64,000 nucleotides of DNA, taken from NCBI RefSeq assembly GCF_023515955.1, contig NZ_CP097322.1:4264501-4328500 (forward strand). The letters are read 5' to 3'. Source of the DNA: Streptomyces sp. RerS4 (lineage in GTDB: Bacteria > Actinomycetota > Actinomycetes > Streptomycetales > Streptomycetaceae). Shown here in pieces: positions 39,392 through 47,791 of the stretch. The position numbers and the translations under genes are program-made. Position 1 is the stretch's first letter. Each line of letters opens with the position of its first letter. Under the pieces are notes generated by a model. That model worked only from the letters and a program-made list of their open reading frames with translations. It was not told the origin of the DNA and ran no database searches.

Positions 39392-39688
39392 CTTCCGCCC
39401 GATTGGCCAGGTACGTGTCTCGTATGGCAGACTACTCAAGTTGCTCGGCTGAGTGCCGATGCTGTGCGCCTCCCGCCGGGAGGACCGGAAGCGAGTCCCA
39501 CAGTACTCGTCGTCCTTAATCTGCCTTCCGGGGCAGCAATGGGGGCGGACGTACGGGAATCTTCTGGGAAGTGTCAGCACGGTGCACACCAGGCACTCGG
39601 TGGGTGTTTCTCCCCCGATGCGCGGTCCAGGGACCGCACCCCCTTGGATGAGGGAATTCCCGCATGGGAATTTTCTGTAGAGGGAGTG

Positions 39689-39713
39689 CGACACGCCCGA
39701 CCGCGTGGGTCGG
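39689..39713 (+). promoter_or_regulatory. conserved leader hairpin, S10 operon copy
   Basis: CGACACG followed by CCCGACCGCGTGGGTCGG (39696-39713), differing from the str copy by one base. Just downstream, GAACC-CC-GGTTC (about 39726-39737) can form a second small stem. The leader ends CACACAGAGACAGGA (39766-39780), which also resembles the end of the str leader (CACACAGAAACCGGA, 33606-33620). Confidence 0.6.
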
Positions 39714-39793
39714 AGAGAAGCCGCAGAACCCCGGTTCCGCAGCCTCCCGAGGGCCAGAGCGTTTCCACACAGAGACAGGACTACGGAGTAGCC

Positions 39794-40102
39794 ATGGCGG
39801 GACAGAAGATCCGCATCCGGCTCAAGGCCTACGACCACGAGGTCATCGACTCCTCGGCGAAGAAGATCGTCGAGACGGTGACGCGCACTGGTGCGTCGGT
39901 CGCGGGCCCGGTGCCGCTGCCCACTGAGAAGAACGTGTACTGCGTCATCAAGTCGCCGCACAAGTACAAGGACTCGCGCGAGCACTTCGAGATGCGCACG
40001 CACAAGCGCCTGATCGACATCCTCGACCCGACGCCCAAGACCGTTGACTCGCTGATGCGCCTGGACCTTCCGGCCGGCGTTGACATCGAGATCAAGCTCT
40101 GA
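39794..40102 (+). CDS. rpsJ: 30S ribosomal protein S10
   Basis: A 102-residue S10, part of the 30S head and, with NusB, a component of transcription antitermination complexes. IRIRLKAYDHEVIDSSAKKI, GPVPLPTEKNVYCV and the signature EHFEMRTHKRLIDI are present. The ATG at 39794 is preceded by CGGAGTA. It opens an operon that runs with short gaps to rpsQ and probably on through rplN-rpsN. Confidence 0.99.
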   Translation: MAGQKIRIRLKAYDHEVIDSSAKKIVETVTRTGASVAGPVPLPTEKNVYCVIKSPHKYKDSREHFEMRTHKRLIDILDPTPKTVDSLMRLDLPAGVDIEIKL

Positions 40103-40116
40103 GAGGCGTCGAGAAG

Positions 40117-40761
40117 ATGGCAAAGCAGATCAAGGGCGTCCTGGGCGAGAAGCTCGGCATGACCCAGGTCTGGGACGAGAACAACCGTGTCGTCCCGGTG
40201 ACCGTTGTCAAGGCCGGGCCCTGCGTCGTTACCCAGGTCCGTACGAACGACATCGACGGCTACGAGTCGGTCCAGATCGCCTTCGGCGAGATCGACCCGC
40301 GCAAGGTGAACAAGCCCCTCAAGGGCCACTTCGCCAAGGCCGACGTGACCCCCCGCCGCCACCTGGTGGAGCTCCGCACCTCCGACGCCAGCGAGTACAC
40401 GCTCGGCCAGGAGATCACTGCTGAGGTGTTCGAGTCCGGCGTCAAGGTTGACGTCACGGGCAACAGCAAGGGCAAGGGCTTCGCCGGTGTCATGAAGCGG
40501 CACAACTTCCGGGGCCTCGGCGCCGGTCACGGTGTGCAGCGCAAGCACCGCTCCCCCGGTTCGATCGGTGGCTGTGCCACCCCTGGGCGTGTCTTCAAGG
40601 GCATGCGCATGGCCGGTCGCATGGGTAACGAGCGCGTCACCACCCAGAACCTGACCATCCACGCGGTTGACGCGGAGAAGGGTCTGCTGCTCATCAAGGG
40701 CGCGGTCCCCGGTCCGAACGGCGGCCTCGTCCTGGTCCGTACCGCGGCCAAGGGGGCTTGA
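40117..40761 (+). CDS. rplC: 50S ribosomal protein L3
   Basis: A 214-residue L3, an early-assembly protein reaching the peptidyl transferase centre. MAKQIKGVLGEKLGMTQVWD, KGKGFAGVMKRHNFRG and the loop HRSPGSIGGCATPGRVFKG are typical. Start 14 bases after rpsJ behind GAGAAG. Stop is 4 bases from rplD. Confidence 0.99.
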   Translation: MAKQIKGVLGEKLGMTQVWDENNRVVPVTVVKAGPCVVTQVRTNDIDGYESVQIAFGEIDPRKVNKPLKGHFAKADVTPRRHLVELRTSDASEYTLGQEITAEVFESGVKVDVTGNSKGKGFAGVMKRHNFRGLGAGHGVQRKHRSPGSIGGCATPGRVFKGMRMAGRMGNERVTTQNLTIHAVDAEKGLLLIKGAVPGPNGGLVLVRTAAKGA

Positions 40762-40765
40762 GGTA

Positions 40766-41416
40766 ATGAGCACCATTGACATCCTTTCGCCGGCAGGCGA
40801 CAAGGCCGGTACCGTCGAGCTCCCCGCGGAGATCTTCGACGCGAAGACCAGCGTTCCGCTGATCCACCAGGTCGTTGTCGCCCAGCTGGCTGCTGCCCGT
40901 CAGGGCACGCACAAGACCAAGACCCGTGGCGAAGTCCGTGGTGGTGGCCGCAAGCCGTACCGCCAGAAGGGCACCGGCCGCGCCCGTCAGGGTTCGACCC
41001 GCGCTCCGCAGTTCGCCGGCGGTGGCGTCGTCCACGGCCCGCAGCCGCGTGACTACTCGCAGCGGACCCCGAAGAAGATGAAGGCCGCCGCCCTGCGCGG
41101 TGCCCTCTCGGACCGTGCGCGTCACTCCCGCATCCACGTCGTCACCGGCGTGGTCGAGGGTGCCGCCTCCACGAAGGCCGCCAAGACGCTGTTCGGCAAG
41201 ATCTCGGAGCGCAAGAACCTGCTCCTGGTCGTCGACCGCTCCGAAGAGGCCGCGTGGCTGTCCGCCCGCAACCTGCCCCAGGTTCACATCCTGGAGCCGG
41301 GCCAGCTGAACACGTACGACGTGATCGTCTCTGACGACGTGGTCTTCACCCAGGCCGCTTTCGAGTCCTTCGTGTCTGGCCCCAAGGCCGTTGAGACCGA
41401 AGGGAACGAGGCCTGA
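40766..41416 (+). CDS. rplD: 50S ribosomal protein L4
   Basis: A 216-residue L4, which lines the exit tunnel and in enterobacteria represses the S10 operon. The extended loop GQ-type sequence TRGEVRGGGRKPYRQKGTGR then ARQGSTRAPQFAGGG is intact, and the macrolide-contact loop shows no insertion. The ATG at 40766 follows TTGAGGT. Its stop overlaps the rplW start (TGATG). Confidence 0.99.
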   Translation: MSTIDILSPAGDKAGTVELPAEIFDAKTSVPLIHQVVVAQLAAARQGTHKTKTRGEVRGGGRKPYRQKGTGRARQGSTRAPQFAGGGVVHGPQPRDYSQRTPKKMKAAALRGALSDRARHSRIHVVTGVVEGAASTKAAKTLFGKISERKNLLLVVDRSEEAAWLSARNLPQVHILEPGQLNTYDVIVSDDVVFTQAAFESFVSGPKAVETEGNEA

Positions 41417-41739
41417 TGTCTGAGGCGACCGTTACCAGCAAGACCTTCACCGACCCGCGCGACCTGCTGATCAAGCCGGTCGTCTCGGAGAAGAGCTACG
41501 CGCTGCTGGACGAGAACAAGTACACGTTCATCGTCGCGCCCGGCGCCAACAAGACCCAGATCAAGCAGGCCGTCGAGGCGGTCTTCTCGGTCAAGGTCAC
41601 CGGGGTCAACACGATCAACCGTCAGGGTAAGCGCAAGCGCACCAAGACCGGTTTCGGCAAGCGCGCCAACACCAAGCGCGCCATCGTGACCCTTGCCGAG
41701 GGCAACCGTATCGACATCTTCGGCGGCCAGGCCTCCTAA
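41416..41739 (+). CDS. rplW: 50S ribosomal protein L23
   Basis: A 107-residue L23, at the tunnel exit where SRP and trigger factor dock. RDLLIKPVVSEKSYALLDEN and YTFIVAPGANKTQIKQAVEA are typical. Translationally coupled to rplD by overlap. A 7-pair hairpin (TCGTCCG/CGGACGA, 41751-41768) lies before rplB. Confidence 0.98.
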   Translation: MSEATVTSKTFTDPRDLLIKPVVSEKSYALLDENKYTFIVAPGANKTQIKQAVEAVFSVKVTGVNTINRQGKRKRTKTGFGKRANTKRAIVTLAEGNRIDIFGGQAS

Positions 41740-41778
41740 CGGAGGTCTAGTCGTCCGGAATCGGACGAGGACTGAGAA

Positions 41779-42615
41779 ATGGGTATCCGCAAGTACAAGC
41801 CGACGACCCCGGGCCGTCGTGGCTCCAGCGTCGCCGACTTTGTCGAGATCACGCGGTCCACGCCGGAGAAGTCGCTGGTCCGCCCCCTGCACAGCAAGGG
41901 CGGCCGTAACAACACCGGTCGTGTGACCGTTCGCCACCAGGGCGGTGGCCACAAGCGCGCCTACCGCGTGATCGACTTCCGTCGTCACGACAAGGACGGC
42001 GTGCCGGCCAAGGTCGCGCACATCGAGTACGACCCCAACCGCACCGCGCGCATCGCGCTGCTGCACTACGCCGACGGCGAGAAGCGCTACATCATCGCGC
42101 CGCGCGGTCTGCAGCAGGGTGACCGGATTGAGAACGGCCCCACGGCCGACATCAAGCCGGGCAACAACCTCGCGCTCCGCAACATCCCGGTCGGTACCAC
42201 GATCCACGCGATCGAGCTCCGCCCCGGTGGCGGCGCCAAGTTCGCGCGTTCCGCCGGTGCCTCCGTGCAGCTGCTCGCGAAGGAGGGCGTCATGGCCCAC
42301 CTCCGCATGCCGTCCGGTGAGATCCGTCTCGTCGACGCGCGCTGCCGCGCCACGGTCGGCGAGGTCGGCAACGCCGAGCAGTCGAACATCAACTGGGGCA
42401 AGGCCGGCCGCATGCGCTGGAAGGGCGTTCGCCCGACCGTCCGCGGTGTCGCGATGAACCCGGTTGACCACCCGCACGGTGGTGGTGAGGGCAAGACCAG
42501 TGGTGGTCGCCACCCGGTCTCCCCGTGGGGTCAGAAGGAGGGTCGTACTCGCTCGCCGAAGAAGGCTTCGAGCAAGTACATCGTCCGCCGCCGCAAGACG
42601 AACAAGAAGCGCTAG
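41779..42615 (+). CDS. rplB: 50S ribosomal protein L2
   Basis: A 278-residue L2, required for peptidyl transferase function. GIRKYKPTTPGRRGSS, VRHQGGGHKRAYRVIDFRR and the C-terminal signature VRGVAMNPVDHPHGGGEGKT with the conserved histidine are present. Standard length; 12 bases to rpsS. Confidence 0.99.
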   Translation: MGIRKYKPTTPGRRGSSVADFVEITRSTPEKSLVRPLHSKGGRNNTGRVTVRHQGGGHKRAYRVIDFRRHDKDGVPAKVAHIEYDPNRTARIALLHYADGEKRYIIAPRGLQQGDRIENGPTADIKPGNNLALRNIPVGTTIHAIELRPGGGAKFARSAGASVQLLAKEGVMAHLRMPSGEIRLVDARCRATVGEVGNAEQSNINWGKAGRMRWKGVRPTVRGVAMNPVDHPHGGGEGKTSGGRHPVSPWGQKEGRTRSPKKASSKYIVRRRKTNKKR

Positions 42616-42627
42616 GAGCGGGTTTAG

Positions 42628-42909
42628 ATGCCGCGCAGTCTCAAGAAGGGACCCTTCGTCGACGACCACCTCGTGAAGAAGGTGGACGCTCAGAACGAAG
42701 CTGGTACCAAGAACGTCATCAAGACCTGGTCCCGTCGCTCGATGATCATCCCGGCGATGCTGGGTCACACCATCGCGGTGCACAACGGCAAGACGCACGT
42801 CCCGGTGTTCGTCACCGAGTCGATGGTCGGCCACAAGCTCGGCGAGTTCTCGCCGACTCGCACCTTCCGCGGCCACGTCAAGGACGACCGGAAGTCGAAG
42901 CGCCGCTAA
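42628..42909 (+). CDS. rpsS: 30S ribosomal protein S19
   Basis: A 93-residue S19 in the 30S head. MPRSLKKGPFVDDHLVKKVD, WSRRSMIIPAMLGHTIAVHN and GHKLGEFSPTRTFRGH are all family hallmarks. Preceded by GGAGCGGG. Confidence 0.99.
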   Translation: MPRSLKKGPFVDDHLVKKVDAQNEAGTKNVIKTWSRRSMIIPAMLGHTIAVHNGKTHVPVFVTESMVGHKLGEFSPTRTFRGHVKDDRKSKRR

Positions 42910-42952
42910 AGGCGGGGTGGTTACGACTATGACTTACACCGAAGGGACAACC

Positions 42953-43300
42953 ATGGAAGCCAGGGCCCAGGCGCGGTACATCCGCGTCACGCCCATGAAG
43001 GCCCGCCGCGTGGTGGACCTTATCCGTGGCATGGATGCCACGGAGGCTCAGGCGGTCCTGCGTTTCGCCCCGCAGGCCGCGAGCGTGCCGGTCGGCAAGG
43101 TGCTGGACAGCGCCATTGCCAACGCCGCACACAACTACAACCACCCGGACGCCTCTTCGCTGTTCATCAGCGAGGCGTTCGTGGACGAGGGCCCGACCCT
43201 GAAGCGGTTCCGTCCGCGCGCCCAGGGCCGTGCCTACCGGATCCGCAAGCGGACCAGCCACATCACCGTGGTCGTCAGCAGCAAGGAAGGTTCCCGGTAA
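42953..43300 (+). CDS. rplV: 50S ribosomal protein L22
   Basis: A 115-residue L22, whose beta-hairpin reaches the exit tunnel. MEARAQARYIRVTPMKARRV and the C-terminal FRPRAQGRAYRIRKRTSHIT are typical. The ATG at 42953 is chosen because AAGGGA stands just before it and the length is standard; an in-frame ATG at 42929 would add 8 residues. No tunnel-hairpin insertion is visible. Its stop overlaps the rpsC start (TAATG). Confidence 0.97.
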   Translation: MEARAQARYIRVTPMKARRVVDLIRGMDATEAQAVLRFAPQAASVPVGKVLDSAIANAAHNYNHPDASSLFISEAFVDEGPTLKRFRPRAQGRAYRIRKRTSHITVVVSSKEGSR

Positions 43301-44142
43301 TGGGCCAGAAGGTAAACCCGCACGGGTTCCGGCTCGGCATCACCACCGACTTCAAGTCGCGTTGGTACGCCGACAAGCTGTACAAGGACTACGTCAAGGA
43401 AGACGTCGCCATCCGTCGGATGATGACGTCCGGCATGGAGCGCGCCGGCATCTCGAAGGTTGAGATCGAGCGCACCCGTGACCGCGTGCGTGTGGACATC
43501 CACACCGCTCGTCCGGGCATCGTCATCGGCCGCCGTGGCGCCGAGGCCGACCGCATCCGCGGTGACCTCGAGAAGCTCACGGGCAAGCAGGTCCAGCTGA
43601 ACATCCTCGAGGTCAAGAACCCCGAGCTCGACGCTCAGCTGGTTGCCCAGGCCGTTGCCGAGCAGCTCTCCTCCCGCGTCTCCTTCCGTCGTGCCATGCG
43701 CAAGAGCATGCAGGGCACCATGAAGGCCGGCGCCAAGGGCATCAAGATCCAGTGTGGCGGTCGCCTCGGCGGCGCCGAGATGTCCCGCTCCGAGTTCTAC
43801 CGCGAGGGTCGTGTGCCGCTGCACACGCTGCGCGCGAACGTGGACTACGGCTTCTTCGAGGCCAAGACCACCTTCGGCCGTATCGGTGTGAAGGTCTGGA
43901 TCTACAAGGGCGACGTCAAGAACATCGCCGAGGTTCGCGCCGAGAACGCCGCGGCCCGTGCGGGTAACCGCCCGGCTCGTGGCGCGGGTGGCGCTGGCGA
44001 CCGTCCCGCCGGCCGTGGTGGCCGTGGTGGCGAGCGCGGCGGCCGTGGTGGCCGCAAGCCGCAGCAGGCTGCTGGTGTCGAGGCCCCCAAGGCCGAGGCT
44101 CCCGCCGCCGCTCCGGCCGAGAGCACCGGAACGGAGGCCTGA
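43300..44142 (+). CDS. rpsC: 30S ribosomal protein S3
   Basis: A 280-residue S3 at the mRNA entry site. The KH motif GIVIGRRGAEADRIRGDLEK and the C-terminal GGRLGGAEMSRSEFYREGRV are present. After about residue 215 a Gly/Arg/Ala-rich tail (GRGGRGGERGGRGGRK, then Ala/Pro/Glu) extends about 60 residues beyond the E. coli protein, as is common in actinobacteria. Confidence 0.98.
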   Translation: MGQKVNPHGFRLGITTDFKSRWYADKLYKDYVKEDVAIRRMMTSGMERAGISKVEIERTRDRVRVDIHTARPGIVIGRRGAEADRIRGDLEKLTGKQVQLNILEVKNPELDAQLVAQAVAEQLSSRVSFRRAMRKSMQGTMKAGAKGIKIQCGGRLGGAEMSRSEFYREGRVPLHTLRANVDYGFFEAKTTFGRIGVKVWIYKGDVKNIAEVRAENAAARAGNRPARGAGGAGDRPAGRGGRGGERGGRGGRKPQQAAGVEAPKAEAPAAAPAESTGTEA

Positions 44143-44147
44143 CCGAC

Positions 44148-44567
44148 ATGCTGATCCCTCGTAGGGTCAAGCACCGCAAGCAGCACCACCCGAAGCGCCG
44201 CGGTATGGCCAAGGGCGGTACTGAGGTCTCGTTCGGCGAGTACGGCATCCAGGCGCTCACCCCCGCCTACGTGACGAACCGCCAGATCGAGGCGGCTCGT
44301 ATCGCGATGACCCGCCACATCAAGCGTGGCGGCAAGGTCTGGATCAACATCTACCCGGACCGCCCGCTCACGAAGAAGCCTGCCGAGACCCGCATGGGTT
44401 CCGGTAAGGGTTCTCCCGAGTGGTGGATCGCCAACGTGCACCCGGGCCGGGTCATGTTCGAGCTGTCCTACCCGAACGAGAAGATTGCTCGTGAGGCGCT
44501 CACCCGCGCTGCTCACAAGCTTCCGATGAAGTGCCGGATTGTTCGGCGCGAGGCAGGTGAGTCGTGA
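44148..44567 (+). CDS. rplP: 50S ribosomal protein L16
   Basis: A 139-residue L16 at the A-site region of the large subunit. MLIPRRVKHRKQHHPKRRG and the signature RMGSGKGSPEWWIANVHPGR are clear. Its stop (44565-44567) overlaps the rpmC start codon region. Confidence 0.99.
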   Translation: MLIPRRVKHRKQHHPKRRGMAKGGTEVSFGEYGIQALTPAYVTNRQIEAARIAMTRHIKRGGKVWINIYPDRPLTKKPAETRMGSGKGSPEWWIANVHPGRVMFELSYPNEKIAREALTRAAHKLPMKCRIVRREAGES

Positions 44568-44791
44568 TGGCGACGGGAACCAAGGCGTCCGAGCTGCGTG
44601 AGCTCGGCAACGAGGAGCTCGTTGGCAAGCTGCGCGAGGCCAAGGAGGAGCTGTTCAAGCTCCGCTTCCAGGCGGCCACGGGTCAGCTGGAGAACAACGG
44701 CCGGCTCAAGTCCGTCCGTAAGGACATCGCTCGCATCTACACCCTGATGCACGAGCGTGAGCTCGGTATCGAGACGGTGGAGAGCGCCTGA
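44567..44791 (+). CDS. rpmC: 50S ribosomal protein L29
   Basis: A 74-residue L29 near the tunnel exit. ELRELGNEELVGKLREAKEE and LFKLRFQAATGQLENN are the family pattern. The ATG at 44567 is used; the GTG one codon upstream is also possible. It overlaps rplP and rpsQ at each end, so the three are coupled. Confidence 0.97.
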   Translation: MATGTKASELRELGNEELVGKLREAKEELFKLRFQAATGQLENNGRLKSVRKDIARIYTLMHERELGIETVESA

Positions 44792-45075
44792 TGAGCGAGA
44801 AGAACGTGACCGAGACCACTGAGCAGCGCGGTTTCCGCAAGACCCGTGAGGGTCTGGTCGTCAGCGACAAGATGGACAAGACCGTCGTCGTCGCCGTCGA
44901 GGACCGCGTCAAGCACGCCCTGTACGGCAAGGTCATCCGCCGTACGAACAAGCTCAAGGCTCACGACGAGCAGAACGCTGCCGGCGTCGGCGACCGCGTC
45001 CTCATCATGGAGACGCGTCCGCTGTCGGCGAGCAAGCGCTGGCGCATCGTCGAGATCCTCGAGAAGGCCAAGTAA
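44791..45075 (+). CDS. rpsQ: 30S ribosomal protein S17
   Basis: A 94-residue S17. GFRKTREGLVVSDKMDKTVV and VGDRVLIMETRPLSASKRWR are typical. It ends the tightly packed S10 part. A CCGGGGG/CCCCCGG hairpin follows within 110 bases of gene-free DNA before rplN. Confidence 0.98.
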   Translation: MSEKNVTETTEQRGFRKTREGLVVSDKMDKTVVVAVEDRVKHALYGKVIRRTNKLKAHDEQNAAGVGDRVLIMETRPLSASKRWRIVEILEKAK

Positions 45076-45080
45076 TTCGT

Positions 45081-45098
45081 CCGGGGGGTTTCCCCCGG
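45081..45098 (+). terminator. hairpin between rpsQ and rplN
   Basis: CCGGGGG and CCCCCGG with a GTTT loop, 5 bases after the rpsQ stop. No strong T-run follows, so it may only reduce read-through at the S10/spc junction. Confidence 0.45.
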
Positions 45099-45184
45099 AT
45101 TCGTTCCGCCAGGCTCGGTGGGGGCCGCCGCTCTTCGGAGTGTGAGGCCCCCGCCGGGAACCGGCAGACAAACAGGAGATAGAC

Positions 45185-45553
45185 GTGATCCAGCAGGAGT
45201 CGCGACTGCGTGTCGCCGACAACACTGGTGCCAAGGAGATCCTTTGCATCCGTGTTCTCGGTGGCTCCGGTCGCCGCTACGCGGGCATCGGTGACGTCAT
45301 CGTCGCCACCGTCAAGGACGCGATCCCCGGTGGCAACGTGAAGAAGGGTGACGTCGTCAAGGCGGTCATCGTTCGCACCGTCAAGGAGCGCCGCCGCCAG
45401 GACGGCTCGTACATCCGCTTCGACGAGAACGCCGCCGTCATTCTGAAGAACGACGGCGACCCTCGCGGCACCCGTATCTTCGGCCCCGTCGGCCGTGAGC
45501 TGCGCGAGAAGAAGTTCATGAAGATCATCTCGCTCGCGCCGGAGGTGCTGTAA
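45185..45553 (+). CDS. rplN: 50S ribosomal protein L14
   Basis: A 122-residue L14 at the subunit interface, first gene of the spc set. MIQQESRLRVADNTGAKEIL and the signature RRQDGSYIRFDENAAVIL are clear. GTG start after CAGGAGATAGAC. Confidence 0.99.
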   Translation: MIQQESRLRVADNTGAKEILCIRVLGGSGRRYAGIGDVIVATVKDAIPGGNVKKGDVVKAVIVRTVKERRRQDGSYIRFDENAAVILKNDGDPRGTRIFGPVGRELREKKFMKIISLAPEVL

Positions 45554-45555
45554 GC

Positions 45556-45867
45556 ATGAAGATCAAGAAGGGCGACCTGGTCCAGGTCATCACCGGTAAG
45601 GACAAGGGCAAGCAGGGCAAGGTCATCGCGGCCATGCCCAGCGAGAACCGCGTCCTGGTCGAGGGTGTCAACCGGGTCAAGAAGCACACCAAGGCCGCGC
45701 AGAACCAGGCCGGTGGCATCGTCATCACCGAGGCCCCGGTCCACGTGAGCAACGTGCAGCTGGTCGTGGAGAAGGACGGCAAGAAGGTCGTCACCCGCGT
45801 CGGTTACCGCTTCGACGACGAAGGCAACAAGATCCGCGTTGCCAAGCGCACGGGTGAGGACATCTGA
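45556..45867 (+). CDS. rplX: 50S ribosomal protein L24
   Basis: A 103-residue L24, an assembly initiator of the 50S with a KOW fold. MKIKKGDLVQVITGKDKGKQ is the KOW motif; VEGVNRVKKHTKAAQNQAGG follows. It begins 2 bases after rplN and its stop overlaps rplE. Confidence 0.99.
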   Translation: MKIKKGDLVQVITGKDKGKQGKVIAAMPSENRVLVEGVNRVKKHTKAAQNQAGGIVITEAPVHVSNVQLVVEKDGKKVVTRVGYRFDDEGNKIRVAKRTGEDI

Positions 45868-46418
45868 TGGCTACCACTCCGCGTCTGAAGACGAAGTACC
45901 GCGAGGAGATCGCGGGCAAGCTGCGTGAGGAGTTCTCCTACGAGAACGTCATGCAGATCCCCGGCCTCGTCAAGATCGTCGTGAACATGGGTGTCGGCGA
46001 CGCCGCCCGTGACTCGAAGCTGATCGACGGTGCCATCCGCGACCTGACGACGATCACCGGTCAGAAGCCGGCCGTCACGAAGGCCCGCAAGTCCATCGCG
46101 CAGTTCAAGCTGCGTGAGGGTCAGCCGATCGGCTGCCACGTCACCCTCCGCGGTGACCGCATGTGGGAGTTCCTGGACCGTACGCTGTCGCTCGCGCTGC
46201 CGCGTATCCGTGACTTCCGCGGTCTGTCGCCGAAGCAGTTCGACGGCCGTGGCAACTACACCTTCGGTCTCACGGAGCAGGTCATGTTCCACGAGATCGA
46301 CCAGGACAAGATCGACCGTACCCGGGGTATGGACATCACCGTGGTCACCACGGCGACCAACGACGACGAGGGCCGTGCCCTCCTTCGTCACCTCGGCTTC
46401 CCCTTCAAGGAGGCGTAA
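45867..46418 (+). CDS. rplE: 50S ribosomal protein L5
   Basis: A 183-residue L5, which binds 5S rRNA and the P-site tRNA. VMQIPGLVKIVVNMGVGDAA and the C-terminal RGMDITVVTTATNDDEGRAL are typical. Coupled to rplX by overlap (TGATG). Confidence 0.99.
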   Translation: MATTPRLKTKYREEIAGKLREEFSYENVMQIPGLVKIVVNMGVGDAARDSKLIDGAIRDLTTITGQKPAVTKARKSIAQFKLREGQPIGCHVTLRGDRMWEFLDRTLSLALPRIRDFRGLSPKQFDGRGNYTFGLTEQVMFHEIDQDKIDRTRGMDITVVTTATNDDEGRALLRHLGFPFKEA

Positions 46419-46423
46419 GCGAG

Positions 46424-46609
46424 ATGGCGAAGAAGGCTCTCATCGCGAAGGCTGCCCGTAAGCCCAAGTTCGGTGTGCGTGCGTACACCCGCTGCCAGCG
46501 CTGCGGTCGCCCCCACTCCGTGTACCGCAAGTTCGGCCTCTGCCGCGTGTGCCTCCGTGAGATGGCTCACCGTGGCGAGCTGCCGGGCGTGACCAAGAGC
46601 TCCTGGTAA
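46424..46609 (+). CDS. rpsN: 30S ribosomal protein S14, zinc-binding type Z
   Basis: A 61-residue S14 of the short, zinc-binding form. Two CxxC pairs (CQRC and CRVC) in YTRCQRCGRPHSVYRKFGLC hold the zinc. Streptomyces often carry a second, zinc-free S14 elsewhere that is made under zinc starvation; only this form is in the window. Confidence 0.99.
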   Translation: MAKKALIAKAARKPKFGVRAYTRCQRCGRPHSVYRKFGLCRVCLREMAHRGELPGVTKSSW

Positions 46610-46613
46610 ACCC

Positions 46614-46640
46614 CCTCACCCTTTGGGTGTTGAGGTTTTC
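46614..46640 (+). terminator. possible terminator between rpsN and rpsH
   Basis: CCTCA-CCC and GGG-TGAGG form a hairpin followed by TTTTC directly after rpsN. With a TAGGCT -10 candidate at 46692-46697, this suggests that rpsH-rplO may be expressed from an internal promoter. Confidence 0.5.
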
Positions 46641-46830
46641 CAGACGCTCTCGGTAAGCATCAGGTCGGCGGACCGCCCTGCCCGCATGCCGTAGGCTTGT
46701 GGGGTTGGGCGTCCGCCGCCCTATCGACTTACTACGCCGTAGGTCCCCGCACCGCACCCGTCCCGCCACTGAGTGGGGAGAGGGATGGCGCATACAGGAA
46801 ACCCCGGCGAGAGAGGCCGAAGGCCACTTC

Positions 46831-47229
46831 ATGACCATGACTGACCCGATCGCAGACATGCTCACGCGTCTGCGTAACGCTAACTCGGCGTACCACGACA
46901 CCGTCGTGATGCCGCACAGCAAGATCAAGTCGCACATCGCAGAGATCCTCAAGCAGGAGGGTTTCATCACCGGCTGGAAGGTCGAGGACGCCGAGGTCGG
47001 CAAGAACCTCGTCCTCGAGCTGAAGTTCGGGCCGAACCGTGAGCGCTCCATCGCGGGCATCAAGCGGATCTCGAAGCCCGGTCTGCGCGTGTACGCGAAG
47101 TCCACCAACCTGCCGAAGGTCCTCGGTGGCCTGGGCGTGGCGATCATCTCCACGTCGCACGGTCTCCTGACCGGCCAGCAGGCAGGCAAGAAGGGCGTAG
47201 GTGGGGAAGTCCTCGCCTACGTCTGGTAG
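46831..47229 (+). CDS. rpsH: 30S ribosomal protein S8
   Basis: A 132-residue S8, which in enterobacteria represses the spc operon. MTMTDPIADMLTRLRNANSA and TSHGLLTGQQAGKKGVGGEV are family hallmarks. The ATG at 46831 gives the standard length. A gene-free leader of 220 bases precedes it, unusual inside this dense cluster. Confidence 0.98.
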   Translation: MTMTDPIADMLTRLRNANSAYHDTVVMPHSKIKSHIAEILKQEGFITGWKVEDAEVGKNLVLELKFGPNRERSIAGIKRISKPGLRVYAKSTNLPKVLGGLGVAIISTSHGLLTGQQAGKKGVGGEVLAYVW

Positions 47230-47249
47230 TCGGGAACGGAGGAAAAGCA

Positions 47250-47789
47250 ATGTCGCGAATCGGCAAGCTCCCCATCCAGGTTCCCGCCGGTGTGGACGTC
47301 ACCATCGACGGCCAGACGGTCGCGGTGAAGGGCCCCAAGGGTTCCCTCTCGCACACCGTCAAGGCGCCGATCGAGATCGTCAAGGGTGAGGACGGCGTTC
47401 TGAACGTCACCCGCCCGAACGACGAGCGTCAGAACAAGGCCCTGCACGGCCTGTCCCGCACGCTGGTGGCGAACATGATCACCGGCGTGACCACGGGGTA
47501 CGTCAAGGCTCTCGAGATCAGCGGTGTCGGTTACCGCGTCGCCGCGAAGGGCTCCGACCTGGAGTTCCAGCTTGGCTACAGCCACCCGATCCTGATCGAG
47601 GCGCCCGAGGGCATCTCGTTCAAGGTCGAGTCGCCCACCAAGTTCACGGTCGAGGGCATCGACAAGCAGAAGGTCGGCGAGGTCGCCGCCAACATCCGCA
47701 AGCTGCGGAAGCCCGACCCGTACAAGGCCAAGGGTGTCAAGTACGCCGGCGAAGTCATCCGCCGCAAGGTCGGAAAGGCTGGTAAGTAG
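47250..47789 (+). CDS. rplF: 50S ribosomal protein L6
   Basis: A 179-residue L6 near the sarcin-ricin loop. MSRIGKLPIQVPAGVDVTID and the C-terminal signature RKPDPYKAKGVKYAGEVIRR are clear. Begins after GGAGGAAAAGC. Two bases to rplR. Confidence 0.99.
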   Translation: MSRIGKLPIQVPAGVDVTIDGQTVAVKGPKGSLSHTVKAPIEIVKGEDGVLNVTRPNDERQNKALHGLSRTLVANMITGVTTGYVKALEISGVGYRVAAKGSDLEFQLGYSHPILIEAPEGISFKVESPTKFTVEGIDKQKVGEVAANIRKLRKPDPYKAKGVKYAGEVIRRKVGKAGK

Positions 47790-47791
47790 CC

